A DNA stretch of 64,000 nt from Rusavskia elegans (Eukaryota; Ascomycota; Lecanoromycetes; Teloschistales; Teloschistaceae), in the NCBI GenBank assembly GCA_011316305.1, contig SAUG01000007.1, positions 186,001 through 250,000 of the forward strand, written 5' to 3'. A model generated the notes under the pieces. It made no database searches, was not told where the DNA came from, and worked only from the letters and a program-made list of their open reading frames with translations. Below are positions 34,114-46,760 of this stretch, piece by piece; the stretch's first letter is position 1, and each line of letters starts with the position of its first letter. The position numbers and the translations under genes were made by a program.

Positions 34114-35071
34114 TTCGAAAATCTAAAATGAAAAAACTATTAGAATAAAAAATTAGAAAATAATTCCAGTATATTCGTTTACTCTATATTAAAGATATAG
34201 ACGACGTTTATATTAATATTAAAAAATAAATTGATTTCTATTATATACTAATATCTACTTTTATATAATTTTATCTAGTTTATAGAATACATTTAAATTA
34301 TTATATTATATAAGTAAATAGCTGTAAATCTAGAATGATCGCGTGTATATTCTATAATATTTATATATAACGATAGATTTCCGAATTCTAAATAGATATT
34401 ATTTTATTTTATTTTAAAAAAAAAATCTTCCCGCTAACTTTTTTTTAACTACGGAGCTTTTCTATATAATATTGTATATAATATATAGATCTAAATACTA
34501 CGAAATTAGATTCGAAGAAATAAAAAAAATAATTATTTAAATAATATAATATTAATTATAAATATTTATTTTTTCAAAACTAAATAGATTATTCGATATA
34601 TCTATAATATAATCGAAAAAAGTTATAATATTTAAACTAACGATTAATGATATAGCTTTATATAGTTACTAGAATAGAAATAATACGTTAGTATATATAT
34701 CTATTAGAAATCGATTATTAAAGAAAAGATCGTTGTCTATAAATCTAAATTAAAATATCTTTGAAAGATTAATATAATTAATATAATCCAATATTCAAAA
34801 CTATATTAGATTTATATATAATCTCTTTATAATATTTCTAATGATTCTAAAATTAGTCGCGCTATAGTATAGATACTACGAAGTTATCGTTTTTAATAGT
34901 TTAAATAAAGAGATTAGATTTTCCGATAGCTTTATTTAAAAATCGAAAAGAATTTCGAGATAAAAAAAAAGTAACCAGATATTCTTCTATTTCTTTATAA
35001 TTATATACTATTTTTATAAATGGATTTTACGATAAACTAAATCTATTTACAATAAAAAATACTTTTTATAG
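34114..35071. other. AT-rich sequence without recognisable element
   Basis: No terminal repeats, TSDs or motifs could be assigned between the gypsy element and the MITE at 35080. Confidence 0.4.
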
Positions 35072-35079
35072 ATAGTTCT

Positions 35080-35506
35080 AGACCTCGGAACGGATTGGGT
35101 CGGATTAGATTCTAAAACTTCTAATTCGATCTGAATCGAGTTAAAATATCTCGGGGTTAGATTATAAACGAGTTAGAATATAAATAGATTATCGCGAGTT
35201 TATTTCTATTAAAGAAGGAATTAGTTCGTTAATACGCTAGTATAGATGCTAAATTAGCTTTTATAGACTTTTTTAGTAATTTAGAAGTTATAGAAACTAA
35301 GAATTATAGTTAGACTAATTAGCGCCTATTTATTAGATTAATAAAAATTAATTCCAAAAACTACTATTTTTAGTAAATTTCGATCTAAATCTAACCTATT
35401 TTAATTTAGATTAGATCGATATCTATATAATCCGAATCGAATTCGACTCGAATCCGCTCGAATCGAATTCGAATCGGAAATTTCTATATCTCGTTCCGAG
35501 CTTCAA
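35080..35506 (+). mobile_element. CTCGGAACG-type MITE, 427 bp
   Basis: Starts AGACCTCGGAACGG and ends CGTTCCGAGCTTCAA. TSDs ATAGTTCT (35072-35079) and ATAGTTCC (35507-35514) differ by one C/T change. This copy best defines the termini of the family. Confidence 0.88.
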
Positions 35507-35514
35507 ATAGTTCC

Positions 35515-36764
35515 CGACCGGCGATAGTAGAATTATTATCAGATTATACTTTTTCTTTGCCAATTCTAATTTCCTATATTTAGTATATATATTAAATAAT
35601 TTGTTACGATTTGTTGATTGTAATCTATAGTCTACTATTATCTTCCGCTCGTTTTATCGTTCTAATATAATAAATCGAAAATTTTAAATAATATCTAAAA
35701 GAATATAATAACGATATAATAAATAATCTATAGAAAACCGATATATAGAAAAGTAAAACTAGCTATTATAAAATTTTAATATTATTTTCTCTTTACAACC
35801 TAATATAATTATATAAAACTATTAAACTATATTTTTAAATATAATATATACTTTTCTAGTCTATATCAAACTACTATCTATATTAGAATATATAAATCTA
35901 CTTTAATATCATTTTTTATATCGATAACTATATTAAATATATTCGATATCGGCGAAAGAAACTATACGTTAATTTTATTAACGACGGAGAATTAAATATT
36001 ATTATATTAATTTTAGAAATTTTAATTTTCGTTTTAAAATTTCTATCTTTAATTCTAGAATTTCTACTAGTATAGATTTTAGCGTTCGCGCCGGTATTTA
36101 ATCTAGACGATTTTATAAATCGTTTTCTTTTCAATAGATATTAAAAGACAAATATTATATTTTTCGTTATTAATATCGAATCTATAAAAACTATTAGATT
36201 AGATTAATTTAATAGTAGTTTATTCGCGTATATATCTAAAACGACAGAATATTTTTAGATAAAATTCTAAATAATATAAATACTATTAACTTCAACAGCT
36301 ATTCTTTTAATTTTAAAATATTTAAAAACGAGACGTATCTAATATAATCTAGTCTAGTCGCCTTTATATTTTATAAAATGGTAGATGTCGCGCTATTCAC
36401 TATAGTATTACTGTACTTTTTCGATTATTTTTTAATATATATCTTTAACATTTATCTATATATAAATCTTAAAAGTATTTTTAAAAAAATATCGAATAGC
36501 GCGGATTATACGATTTCGATTAAATTTAGTCGGCTAGTTTTTTATTAGTTATACGATTATAATACTTTTAGAACAAAATACGTATTATATAATATAATAA
36601 AAAAACGGACGTTATCCGTAGATATTTTATAGATATTATTAGAAATAAAATCGGCGTTTATATAAAAATAGTAATTGTCGTCATTTATAAATATTAATTA
36701 ACTAAATATAAATATAATTTCATTTTAAATACAATTATATTTCCGATATTTCAATATATTATTG
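35515..36764. other. AT-rich sequence without recognisable element
   Basis: No known ends or domains. A 68-codon minus-strand frame (35928-36134) has no motif and typical RIP-block composition, so I do not call it. Confidence 0.4.
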
Positions 36765-36774
36765 CTATTAATAT

Positions 36775-37696
36775 TTAGTTAATTTGGTTTTGGTTTTAGT
36801 ACCCGGTAAACCAGTGGTTCGGTAAGTAAATCAAGCGTTAGTATACCAGTATTAAATATACGATAGTAGAACTTATATCTAAGTTTAATTAATATAAATA
36901 ACGGTTCTTTCTATAGAATTTTAATTTAAATTTATTTAGTAATATAACGTATCCTTCTACCGATAATTTAACTAATGTAGAAATTTTTATAGATAAGTAT
37001 ACCTCGCAGTTATCGCTTCTTCTTCTTTTACTAGTAATATAAGCCTAAAAGCTCTTACGTACGTATATACTCCCGCCAACAGCTATAGCTGTAAGCTAAA
37101 CCAGACGGTAGTATATCTATAATAACTATATCTACCCGCGCGGTTATCGACTACCTTATTATAGCCAGAGTAACCTATTTTAACTTCGATAAAAATAGCC
37201 TCTTTACCGCCCTTAAAACGCGTTATCCGACCTCTCTATCCCCTTTTAACCTAATCGACCGGGTAAAGCTTTTAGCTATAGTAGCCAGCGTACTATCTAG
37301 TAACTATCTTAAAATTAGGTAGGCTAAAGAGTACTTTAATAGTTTAACGGAACGTTTAGATACAGGTTATATAATAAGTATAGCCGAGGCGACAGACGTA
37401 GATAATTACTTTATAATATAGTAGGTAGATATAGTAGAAATATTAGAAGCTTATAATTATATATATCGTCGAAGAAGGACTGGATAGTAGAGGATTTATA
37501 ATCGAATAAAAAAGGAAATAGTTAAATAGAAGTAATTGACGCTATAAACCTTACCTGACGAATATACTTTTAGCTGTGAAAATTTCTTTGCTATACGTGA
37601 AATATAATAATCGTTGCCGTATATAACGTTGATGAAACATATATATATATATATAAAAACTCAATATAATTTCAAATAAAAATCTTCCAGGAAGGG
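36775..37696 (+). mobile_element. F5 element, longest copy, 922 bp
   Basis: Bounded by TTTAGTTAATTTGG on the left and CCAGGAAGGG on the right. The flanking CTATTAATAT (36765-36774 and 37697-37706) is a perfect 10-bp duplication. It is inverted relative to 7437-8297 and 40782-41290. It contains the longest version of the F5 frame on the plus strand (about 37130-37520), including a basic tail (YRRRRTG then RIYNRIKKEI) absent from the 7437 copy. RIP has added stops. Confidence 0.82.
37130..37520 (+). pseudogene. F5-encoded protein, longest version, RIP-disrupted
   Basis: Matches the frame at 7626-7940 (FFTALKTRYPTSL-like segment, DRVKLLAIVASVL, AKEYFNSLTERL) and continues about 40 codons further to a strongly basic C-terminus. 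Several TAG/TAA codons stand where the other copy has sense codons. It is a small basic protein of unknown role, possibly nucleic-acid binding. That last point is inference from composition only. Confidence 0.45.
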
Positions 37697-38139
37697 CTAT
37701 TAATATAATATATTAAAATATACAATTAAATCGTTTAGTTATTATTTATTATATTGTAAATACTCTTTTTTTAATCTACTGAGTTTTTTTTATAAATTAA
37801 CTGTTAATATTATTGATTTCGATATTTATATTAGTTTTATAAAGTTTATAATTATTCTATAAATTTTTCAAAATACTATCGGAATAAAATTAAATATATA
37901 AACTAAAATCATTAGAGTTATAAAATATATAAAAATTTTCAGATCGTTTAATCGACGAAATAAACAAATTTATAAATATAAAATTATTATTTATTCGGGG
38001 GGTTTTTTTTTCTTTTTCGTTTTCCGAATTAGTTTAAACGTAATCGTTAGAAAGCGTATCTACGTCTGCTTGTCGGTTTTATTGTAAACGTCAAACGCGT
38101 TATATAGATTTTGAAGATATAATTGGAACGTTTGGAAAC

Positions 38140-38330
38140 GAAACTTGTCGTCTAATCGCTATAGCGTCGCTAGCGTATCGGATTTTAATTTTTTTTTTAC
38201 TTTTTTTCTTCTTTTACAGATAGGCTATACACTAATTTATTTAGAGTACAAGTTAGATCTATAATATATCTATTATCTAGGTTATAATAGTATTCTATTC
38301 AAAAAATACTATCGTTTTAATAGTTTTTAT
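38140..38330 (+). repeat. Dispersed direct repeat, copy 1
   Basis: Matches 49800-49985 in the same orientation (landmarks GCTAGCGTATCGGATTT and AGATAGGCTATA). Both are AT-rich and mutated. The true ends of the family were not found. Confidence 0.55.
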
Positions 38331-38619
38331 TTAATTATTTAAACGTTTTTAGCTTGATATATATTATTTATTTTACGATTATAACGATATCGACGTAATA
38401 TATTTATAATAATTATAGCTATAGAAAAGTACTTTAGATGAATCTATTTTATACTAGCGTTTGAATAATCGATAACGATAATATTTTTCGAAATTTATTG
38501 ATTACTGACTTTATAGATTAATCTAATAATTATCAATCGCCAATACTATTGATATCTACTAAAGAAAATCTTACGATTATATTTTTTATTATCTAGAAAG
38601 TTAATCGAAATCTAGTAAT

Positions 38620-39183
38620 TAGATTGGTCGTCGGATCGGATTTCGAATTCGAATTAGAAAAACCGATCCGATCTAAATTAGTTCCAACTTTTCTAGATAC
38701 CGAATTAAATCGATTCCGACTTTTTTAAATATTGAATCGATTCGGTTCCGGGTTAAATTCGGAAACCCGAATTTAACCCGCTAAAACCGTTAAAACTACT
38801 AAAATCTAATATAAAAATATATTTCTAATATAAAAGATATATCTATTTATTTAAAATAAATTTAGTTAATTAATTATACTAGGTAAAATAATTCTAATTA
38901 TATAAAATATATTATCTAAATATATTACCTTTTTAAAAAATAAATTTGTTAATCAATTTATTAATTAATATATTAATCAACTATGTTATTTTACTATATA
39001 TAAAAGATTTAATAGATCGGATCGGATTTCTATCGATTTCTACTTTATAATCCGATCCGACTTTCGATTCTAATTTTAGAAACCGATCTATACCGTTTAG
39101 CGGGTCGGATCGAACCGATTTACTAAAATTTAGATTAGGTTTCCGAAGTAGTAATAGAAACTCGTATCGAAGTAGCCAATCTA
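38620..39183 (+). mobile_element. hAT-like non-autonomous element, 564 bp
   Basis: Starts TAGATTGGTC, ends AGCCAATCTA, with TSDs CTAGTAAT (38612-38619) and ATAGTAAT (39184-39191) that match at seven of eight positions. Confidence 0.88.
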
Positions 39184-39239
39184 ATAGTAATCTCGTCGCT
39201 AGTATATCGAGAAACTATATTATTTTCGATAGCTATATC

Positions 39240-39980
39240 TAGACTGGCTGTCGTATCAAGAAATAATCCGATTCGGTTTCGGATCGAATCTAAAAATCTA
39301 GATTCGATCTACTAAAACCGTTAAAATCTCTTTTCCTATATTATAAAATATATTCTTTTATTAATAATATAATAATATATCGAAATAATATATTTCTCTA
39401 GATCTACTATTTCTAATTAAAGAATAACTTGCTAGATAGTTTAATAATCTCTTTTATATTTTTATTATCTTCGATTTCGGCTTTTACTTTTACTTCCTTT
39501 TCTATATTCTTTCTTTTTTCTATATTTTTATTTTTATCTTTATTTTTATTCTAATTAAAATTAATATTTCCAGCTAAATTTTTATTATCTTCGAATTTAG
39601 TAATTTTCTATTTAGTAGAATATCTTTCTACTATCTAATTTTTATTATTAATTTCGACGATATTATTAGTATTTTCCTTTTTCTTTTTATATAAAGATTC
39701 GATAGCAATACTAGCAATATTACTACTATAGCTAAATTCTATAATAAACTCCGACTATTTTTATAGAAGTTCTAGTACTCTAGTAGTTTTAGATTTTTAA
39801 AGTCGCTATAATAGATTATTTATTATTAGATAAAAATAATAAATAGAGCTATATAAATATATAAAATTACTTTATCTATATCTTTTGTAGCTATTGTAAA
39901 ATCGAGGAAATATTAAAAATAAATTATTATAAATTAGATAGCTCTATTTATATTTAATATATTATCATTTATTATTATCT
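39240..39980 (+). mobile_element. 2.55-kb hAT-like form, 5' part only
   Basis: Starts TAGACTGGCTGTCG and aligns with the first 700 bp or so of 55958-58501, then stops near the SINE at about 40000. There is no right end and no TSD, so it is truncated. Confidence 0.65.
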
Positions 39981-39999
39981 AAATTATCTTATATATATA

Positions 40000-40424
40000 T
40001 ACGATTAATTATTCGTATTTTGATTTCAGTCTTTTACGATTTTAACGTTAGAGACTCTAATTCGATTAGATTACGTAATTATTCGATATTCAAGTATTTT
40101 ACCGAGAATTCGAATTAAAGATTCCCGAAAAAACTAGATCTGAACTAAAATCTAAAGAGAAACCGTAATCTATTTAACTTTATTAATTCAATTTTAATTC
40201 GATTGATCGAGCTAGGCCGAAAGAATCTATTATATAATCTCTTTATATAAAGACTCTATATATAAATCGATTTAGTCGATAGAAAAAACCTAAATATTAG
40301 AGTTAGCCTTCGAGGGATTCGAATTCCCGACCCGCCGGATTTAACTCCGTTAACTCCGAAAAGCGCTGGAGCTGGATTCGTTGGACCTCCAGGTCACGCA
40401 GCGTTGCCGCTACGCCATCCAGGC
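40000..40424 (-). mobile_element. tRNA-headed SINE with the best-preserved head
   Basis: On the minus strand the head starts GGCCTGGATGGCGTAGCGG, giving a consensus A-box TGGCGTAGCGG (40407-40417) and a B-box near ATTCGAATCCC (about 40320-40330). CA/TG content is higher than in the other copies, so it is younger or less affected by RIP. No clean TSD was found. The distance between the A and B boxes and the unpaired acceptor ends argue against a functional tRNA. Confidence 0.8.
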
Positions 40425-40781
40425 CAATTCTATTAATATATTTATAGCTTTTTAGATCTATATTAATTAGACTCTAAATATACAAGTTAATATCTACTAT
40501 ATCGTCTATCTTGGTAATAATTTTATCTTTTTTAATTCGGATAAAGATTATTAGAATTATATCTAATAGATTATTTGGAGATTTTATAATATATAATTAT
40601 ATTTTAATTTAATAAAATATATATTTAAGTTAAAACTTATAGATTCTGGACTTTATTATATCTATAAAAGATATATCGATAGATTTTACGAATAATAACT
40701 ATTGAAAAATAGCCGGTCTTTAGAATTTACTAGAAAATATAGATTTTTTTTAGAATTTATAAATTCTTACTACTATTTTAT

Positions 40782-41290
40782 CCCTCCTGGAAGGCTCCTG
40801 TCTGGGGTCATATTGAGTTTTCATATATATATATATATGTTTCATCAACGTTATATACGGCAACGATTGTTGCATTTCACAAGCAAAGAAATTTTCACAG
40901 CCAAAGCAGTTCGTCAGGCAAGGTTTGCAGCGTCAATCACTTCCATTTGACTATTTCCTTCTTCATTCGATCACGAATCCTCCACCATGTGAGTACAACT
41001 CCGTCACTCGCAGTTTTCGGTCCAGGCTTGTGTTGCTGGTAAAAGAAAAAGAAGCGATAACTGCGAGGTATACTTATCTATAAAAATTTCTACGTTAGTT
41101 AAATTATCGGTAGAAGGATACGTTATTTTACTAAGTAAATTTAAATTAAAATTCTATAGAAAGAACCGTTATTTACGTTAACTAAACTTAGATATAAACT
41201 CTGCTACCGTATATTCAATACTGATATATTAACGTTTGATTTGCTTACCGAACCACTGGTTTACCGGGCACTAAAACCAAAACCAAATTA
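40782..41290 (-). mobile_element. F5 element, internally deleted, least mutated copy
   Basis: Perfect 13-bp TSD ACTACTATTTTAT (40769-40781 and 41291-41303). Starts CCCTCCTGGAAGG, ends AAATTAACT, 509 bp. The coding part is deleted and about 50 bp of balanced, unrelated sequence (about 40985-41034) fill the junction. The left 250 bp retain many CA/TG and are nearly free of RIP, unlike the right half. Confidence 0.88.
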
Positions 41291-41499
41291 ACTACTATTT
41301 TATTTACTAATAATCTCGGATTACTATATTTCTAACGAATTTATTTATAAGAAATATTTGTTGTAAAAAGTCGGAAATACTTTACTAGACTATCGAAATT
41401 TTAATTTTTATTTAAAAAAACTAAAATATAATTTCGATACTATCAGAATATTTTAATATTTCAATTTTGAAAAAAAATCTATATTAAAACTAATATTTC

Positions 41500-43900
41500 T
41501 AAAGTCGAAATAATTAGAATTATATTTAATCTAATAAATATCGTCGCTGGCGCCTAGTTTTATTCTAGTCAAAGAAAGAAAACAATTTCTATCGATTTAT
41601 TTACTATTATAAAAGTTTTTAAATAATAGAAAATCAAATTGGAAGATATAATAAATATAGTAAAAATTTAGACAGATTATAATAACTTTTAGAATTTTAA
41701 TAATCTTAAACAATTTAATATATAATAATATTATTAAGTTGTTAAATTATCTACTATAAATTTTAATATCTTCAACCGTTTAGAAAAGATAAATCTAGTT
41801 AATCTACTCTTAAAAAAGCCGAATTATAAAGATACTAATTTTTTAATCTAGATAATATTATTTATATCTTAATTTAAACTAAATTCATACGAGTAAAATT
41901 TTAGCGTTAAGCTATTTTTATTATAAACGGTTCGAGTTAATTACGTTTTAAAAAAACGTAGAACTAAAAGATCTAGGAAAATTTTTATAGAATCTGAAAA
42001 TTTTAAAAATAATAGAATTAAATTTCTATTACTAAAAAGGAAACGCGATATATTTTATATATCGAGATTATTTTAGAATATAATAGACTGCCGACGCGGT
42101 AGTAATAGGTTACCGATAATTATTTCTATTAAAAGATATTATAATAGAATGAATTTTATCGCTAGAAATATATACTATGGTTTAAATACTCTATACCAAA
42201 TAGTATAGAAAGCAATTATAATTAAAACGATTTTTAATAAAAGAATCTCTAGTATACGCGATATATATCTAGTTTTAAAGTCGGAATATTGATATATAGA
42301 AATATATATAGACTATCTAGTATAAATCGAAAAAGAAAGACCGATCTATAAAATATAGAAATAGAAACTAGTTTTCTTTTCTATAAAAATTTTTAATATA
42401 TATTCGAAAACTAAATACTATATATAATTTCTGTAGTAAGCTATTATAATAATTTTCTTGCTAGTTATTTGAAATCTATATAGATTTAATCATTTATTTA
42501 TTATAGCTATTGCCTGCCGAATTTATTTAAATTTATTAAAAAGTATATAGGAATATATAATATCTATTAACGATTTAAAATTTATGATATAAAATTTATA
42601 AAATATTCTAGAATTATCTATATTTTATATAAATATAGAAAAAAAATAGCGATAGACTTTATTACCAGATTACTTTCTATTCGATATAATCTAGACGTTA
42701 TATATTTAATATTAGTAGTCGTCAACGATTTATTAAACTAGTAAAATATATTCTATATTAAAATTTAATTAAAATACGAAAGAATTTACGGAATTTATTA
42801 TAAATAAATTTTAGTATAAAAGATTTATTCCTAATAGAATTATTAGCACTAGAAACTTTCATTTTATAAACGAATTCTAGTCGGAAGTCAATTATTATCT
42901 AAAAATTAAACGTTATTAAAATACTACGTTTTATTTTTAAATAGATAGAGTTATTAAAAATTAGAATTAGTAATTAAAGTTTAATTGAAAAGTATATATA
43001 GTAAAGATTAAAAGAACGAGATAATATATATAATTTTAACTAAATCAGCCTATAATAATAGCGAATATAATTTTATTAAAAAGATTTTCTATTAAATTAT
43101 TTATAATTTATAATCTAGATCTAATATTCAAAAAGTTTAAAAATAACGTGATAAAAAATTAACAAATTAATATTACTATTTTTAAAGAATCTAATAGTTA
43201 AATAATCGAGGAAAATTATTTCTAAATTTATAGACTTATAACAAATTTCGAAATATATAAACTTTTAAATTTATCGATTAATTTTTCTAATTAAATTAAA
43301 AGTTTATATGTTTTTTTATATATATTTTTATTAGAAAAGTTCTATCGCTATTAAAATAGTAAACTACTAGAATATCTATTATCGAAATTTACTAATAATG
43401 AAAAAAAACAAAAAGTAGAAACTTTTTTAGATAAAAGATTTACGAAATCTAAAAAAAAATAAAGAATCCAAAACGAGATATCTAATTAAATAGACTAGTT
43501 AATTAATAGGCAATAAACTCTAGCTGCTATAAAATTTTTTTATAATGATTTATAATTTATTAAAATATATATTTAAGATAATTTTCTAATAAAAAAAGAT
43601 TTATTAAAATATAAATAAAAAAAAGTAAAGTTTAAGAAAAGTAGATTATATTTATAGATTAATTAATATAGACGGTAAATGGTATATAAATTCGGATAAA
43701 TTATAAATATTAATAAAAAGATTATTATTTTTTTATTAAATCTAAATTGCAAATTCTATAATATTCGAATTACTGTTTATTATAATAAAAGATATTTCTT
43801 TTTTCTTATATATATTTACGTTACTGTAAGCGATCTAGTTATAGAATAAATTACTAATCTAGGCTATCCCTTTTAGTACTTTCGAAGATCAATATAGATA
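41500..43900 (+). pseudogene. Ty3/gypsy chromovirus fossil: integrase and chromodomain
   Basis: The plus strand at 42480-42740 shows the integrase HHCC-to-core transition, ending IAIDFITRLLSI and YLILVVVNDL, which matches the conserved first catalytic Asp region of gypsy integrases. At 43411-43530 a chromodomain-like piece follows (KVETFLDKRFTKS, then RYLI in a shifted frame). Stops occur throughout. The RT part upstream and the LTRs were not recognised, so the limits are approximate. Confidence 0.65.
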
Positions 43901-44736
43901 ATACTAGCGGTATAATCTTTCGCGACGCGATTGAAATATATATTTATGAAAACTTTTTTACGAAATCTAGTATAGCTAGTAAAATTATAATAATCTAAAA
44001 CAATAACAGATAAATTTAAAAAATTAACATATCGATAGTTTTAATTTCTAGAAATGAAAGTTCGAATATTTCTGGTCTATTCAAAACCGTACGAAAAATA
44101 GCTATAGACGATTATAACGGAGCGATAAAAAAAATAGATAGATATCTTTTCTTTTTTTAGAGTTTATAGAAGTATTATTTTATAAAACTTATTAATATTA
44201 TCGAATTTATCGGGAGAAAAACTATTAGAAAATATCGTTAGATCTAATAAAGTAGATAATAGTGCTAGTTTCGGAGAGAATCTCGCTATAGAAAACGAAA
44301 GCGTAGTTTTTCGAAAAGGAATATTAGTAGACAGCGTTAGCTATATAGTATTCAGTATAGAACGGCTAATAGTCGAAAGCTAAATCTAAAATTACGTAAT
44401 TTAAAAAACTATTCTATTATTTAATATTTTATAGATAGTATTAACAGAAAAGGCGAAAATTTATAACGGCTTTAGATTTTAAATACTATAATCCGAAATA
44501 TATTATTTTCCGATTCTATAGCGACACGTTAATAATAAACTACCTCGCGTATAAAATTATAGATTATATTTAGAAAAGCTAGTTCTACTATAGCGGAATA
44601 TAAAATAATAGTAAATCTCGAAACCGCTGATAAAATACTAATAGTATCTATTTTTAGAAATAGAAATCTAGATACCACTAGCGGGTTAGAACTTTAACGG
44701 CAAGACGAAGCTATAAAGAAAAACAGCGAAGGCGAA

Positions 44737-44820
44737 GCAAATTTATATAGCGACAAAGCAAATCTATATAGCGGCAAAACAAATCTATATAATAGTAAAA
44801 TTAATCTACGCGACGAAGCG
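44737..44820 (+). repeat. Degenerate 21-bp tandem repeat, four units
   Basis: Units begin at 44737, 44758, 44779 and 44800, with consensus GCAAATCTATATAGCGACAAA. The period is a multiple of three and the plus-strand frame reads a repeated ANLYSDK-like peptide. It was probably a repetitive tail of a transposon protein. Confidence 0.75.
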
Positions 44821-44900
44821 GATACGATAGCAGATAATAGCGATTTAAATTCTTAGAATTTTAAACGTAAAATAGTCTATTCGATTTAAAAGGCTGCGTT

Positions 44901-45513
44901 TTTGCGAGCTAAATTTTTATTTATATTTTCGAAAAATTAGATCTGATTATTAATAGTATATAGAATTATTATCGGATATTTTATTAATATCAATTACTGA
45001 ATTAAATTATCTAATATAGTATAAGAAATAGATGTATAATATATATAATTTATAATATCCGCTAATAAACTCTTTACTATTTTATATATATTTACGTTAA
45101 ACTTTGGACTTTTTTAAAAAATAATACGATATATATTTATTAATTTGTTTATAGTAGTTTCGAGGGCTCGTAATATCTATTATAGTTTATTATAAACTAT
45201 TATATTAGATATATCTATATTATTTTAAAATCGAATAAATCTTTTCGAATATTATTATATTATTTATAGATATTAGATTAATTAATTTTTAAATATTCGA
45301 ATACGGGGAAAAAACGATTAATATTATCTATATTACTATCAATACTAAAAAGGTAATAAATATAATAATAAATATAGATTAAATAGAAATACAATAATAT
45401 AATAATAATATTTAAACGAAAAAAGATAATTAAATAATAAAGTTTAAAAATATTCCTTTATATTATCGTTAGCGCGTCGAAACTATATCGTTTCGAGTTC
45501 GTTTATTTACTAT
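44901..45513. other. AT-rich sequence without recognisable element
   Basis: No ends or motifs could be assigned between the tandem repeat and the solo gypsy LTR. Confidence 0.4.
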
Positions 45514-45518
45514 TAATA

Positions 45519-45927
45519 TATTACGTCCACAACTCCACAGAGGTACTCTGAAAGATTAATTAAACAAGCGAGTCCAATTATCTATAGCCGCCTATAGCCG
45601 CTATAGCCGCTCCTTCTAATAAAGTCTTTAGTAGACGGCTACCCGTCGGCTACTACGGCTACTCTCGATATATATATCGCTTATTACTTCTATAGATAGC
45701 TTCTCTCGTTAGTCGTTAATATAATTATTAAATACGTTACTACTATTCTCTTTTTAATTACCTCGTAATAAAGATACTTCGTAATATCGTAACCTTACTT
45801 TTACGGCTGTACGAGATTAGTTATAATAATCTACGCTAGAACTTCTTTACTATTTAGTAGCTTGGACTACGCCTACGGCTGTAGCTAGGCTCGAGCGCAA
45901 CGCCTTCTGATATACAGAGACGTTATA
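45519..45927 (+). mobile_element. Solo gypsy LTR, 409 bp
   Basis: Perfect 5-bp TSD TAATA (45514-45518 and 45928-45932). It starts TATTACGTCCAC, ends GACGTTATA, and is closely related to the 412-bp LTRs of the element at 58976-62948 in opposite orientation. It is the product of LTR recombination. Confidence 0.9.
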
Positions 45928-46519
45928 TAATAATCTTCGAACTTTTATATTAAATTCGAGTTCGATTTAGTTTATTAGTACTTTTATCTAAAATCATCTA
46001 TAGTTGTTATATATATAGATATACGCGTATATAGTATATATTTATAAATATAGTATTTTTCTTTTAATTAAACTGGCTATTTCGATACGGGTTTCTATCG
46101 ATATTTCAGAAATTCGATCCGAATTTTAGTAAATCGGTTCGATCTAATCTACTAAATAGTTCGAATTAAATTCTAATCTTAGAACCGAAAATCAAATCGG
46201 GTTATAAAATAAAAATTAATAAAAACCTGATCCGATCCGATTTATAATTATATTAGATAATTGAATATTATAGTTTTATAAATAATTATTACTTTAGATA
46301 TATTATTTTAATTATAATAAATCGATTAGATGATATAAAGCGATAATATATTTTATTTAATACCAAGCTAAAAAGTATTTAAATTAATCTATTTAAAATA
46401 TTTTCTAACTTTTTTTTAAAGAAATGCCGTTTTCTAAATAGAATTCTATTTTCTAGTTATATCCGATTATATATATTCTATAACTCTTTTAAAAAATTTT
46501 CTGTTTCTAAATCTATAGT

Positions 46520-46760
46520 ACGATTATAGTATTTAATTCCTAATATATATTCTATATACTCTAGAGTTATTTAGACTCGATTCTACCGATAAACTTTTTT
46601 TATAAAACTAAAAGTCCGTTCTATTTCTATCGAAGATATCAGGTAAATAAAAATATTGTAAACTATCTATATTAGTTTTAGAAAATTCGGAGTATTATCT
46701 TTTTAAAATATCTAATTTAGATCATTCTCGATAGTATTAGCGCGAAAATATTAATTAGCT
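46520..46760 (-). pseudogene. hAT transposase C-terminal dimerisation domain (fossil)
   Basis: The minus-strand peptide order, a hydrophobic YNIF segment, then SS-x-E-x-ERTFSF-x-K and a later Tyr-rich tail, fits the family pattern of the hAT dimerisation region (small residues, then ER-x-FS). Stops replace Trp, Arg and Gln codons. Upstream sequence on the same strand (47000-47250) still reads as protein with stops. Confidence 0.7.

Noticed and set aside
40300..40424. tRNA gene on the minus strand
   Set aside because: A and B boxes are present, but the acceptor ends do not pair well, the spacing is too long, and the unit recurs with flanking TSDs and a tail. It is the head of a SINE.
7339..41000. 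Open frames at 7339-7521 (minus) and 40702-40950 (plus)
   Set aside because: Both lie in the ATAT-rich, non-coding end of F5 copies and its flank. They are by-products of low-complexity sequence.
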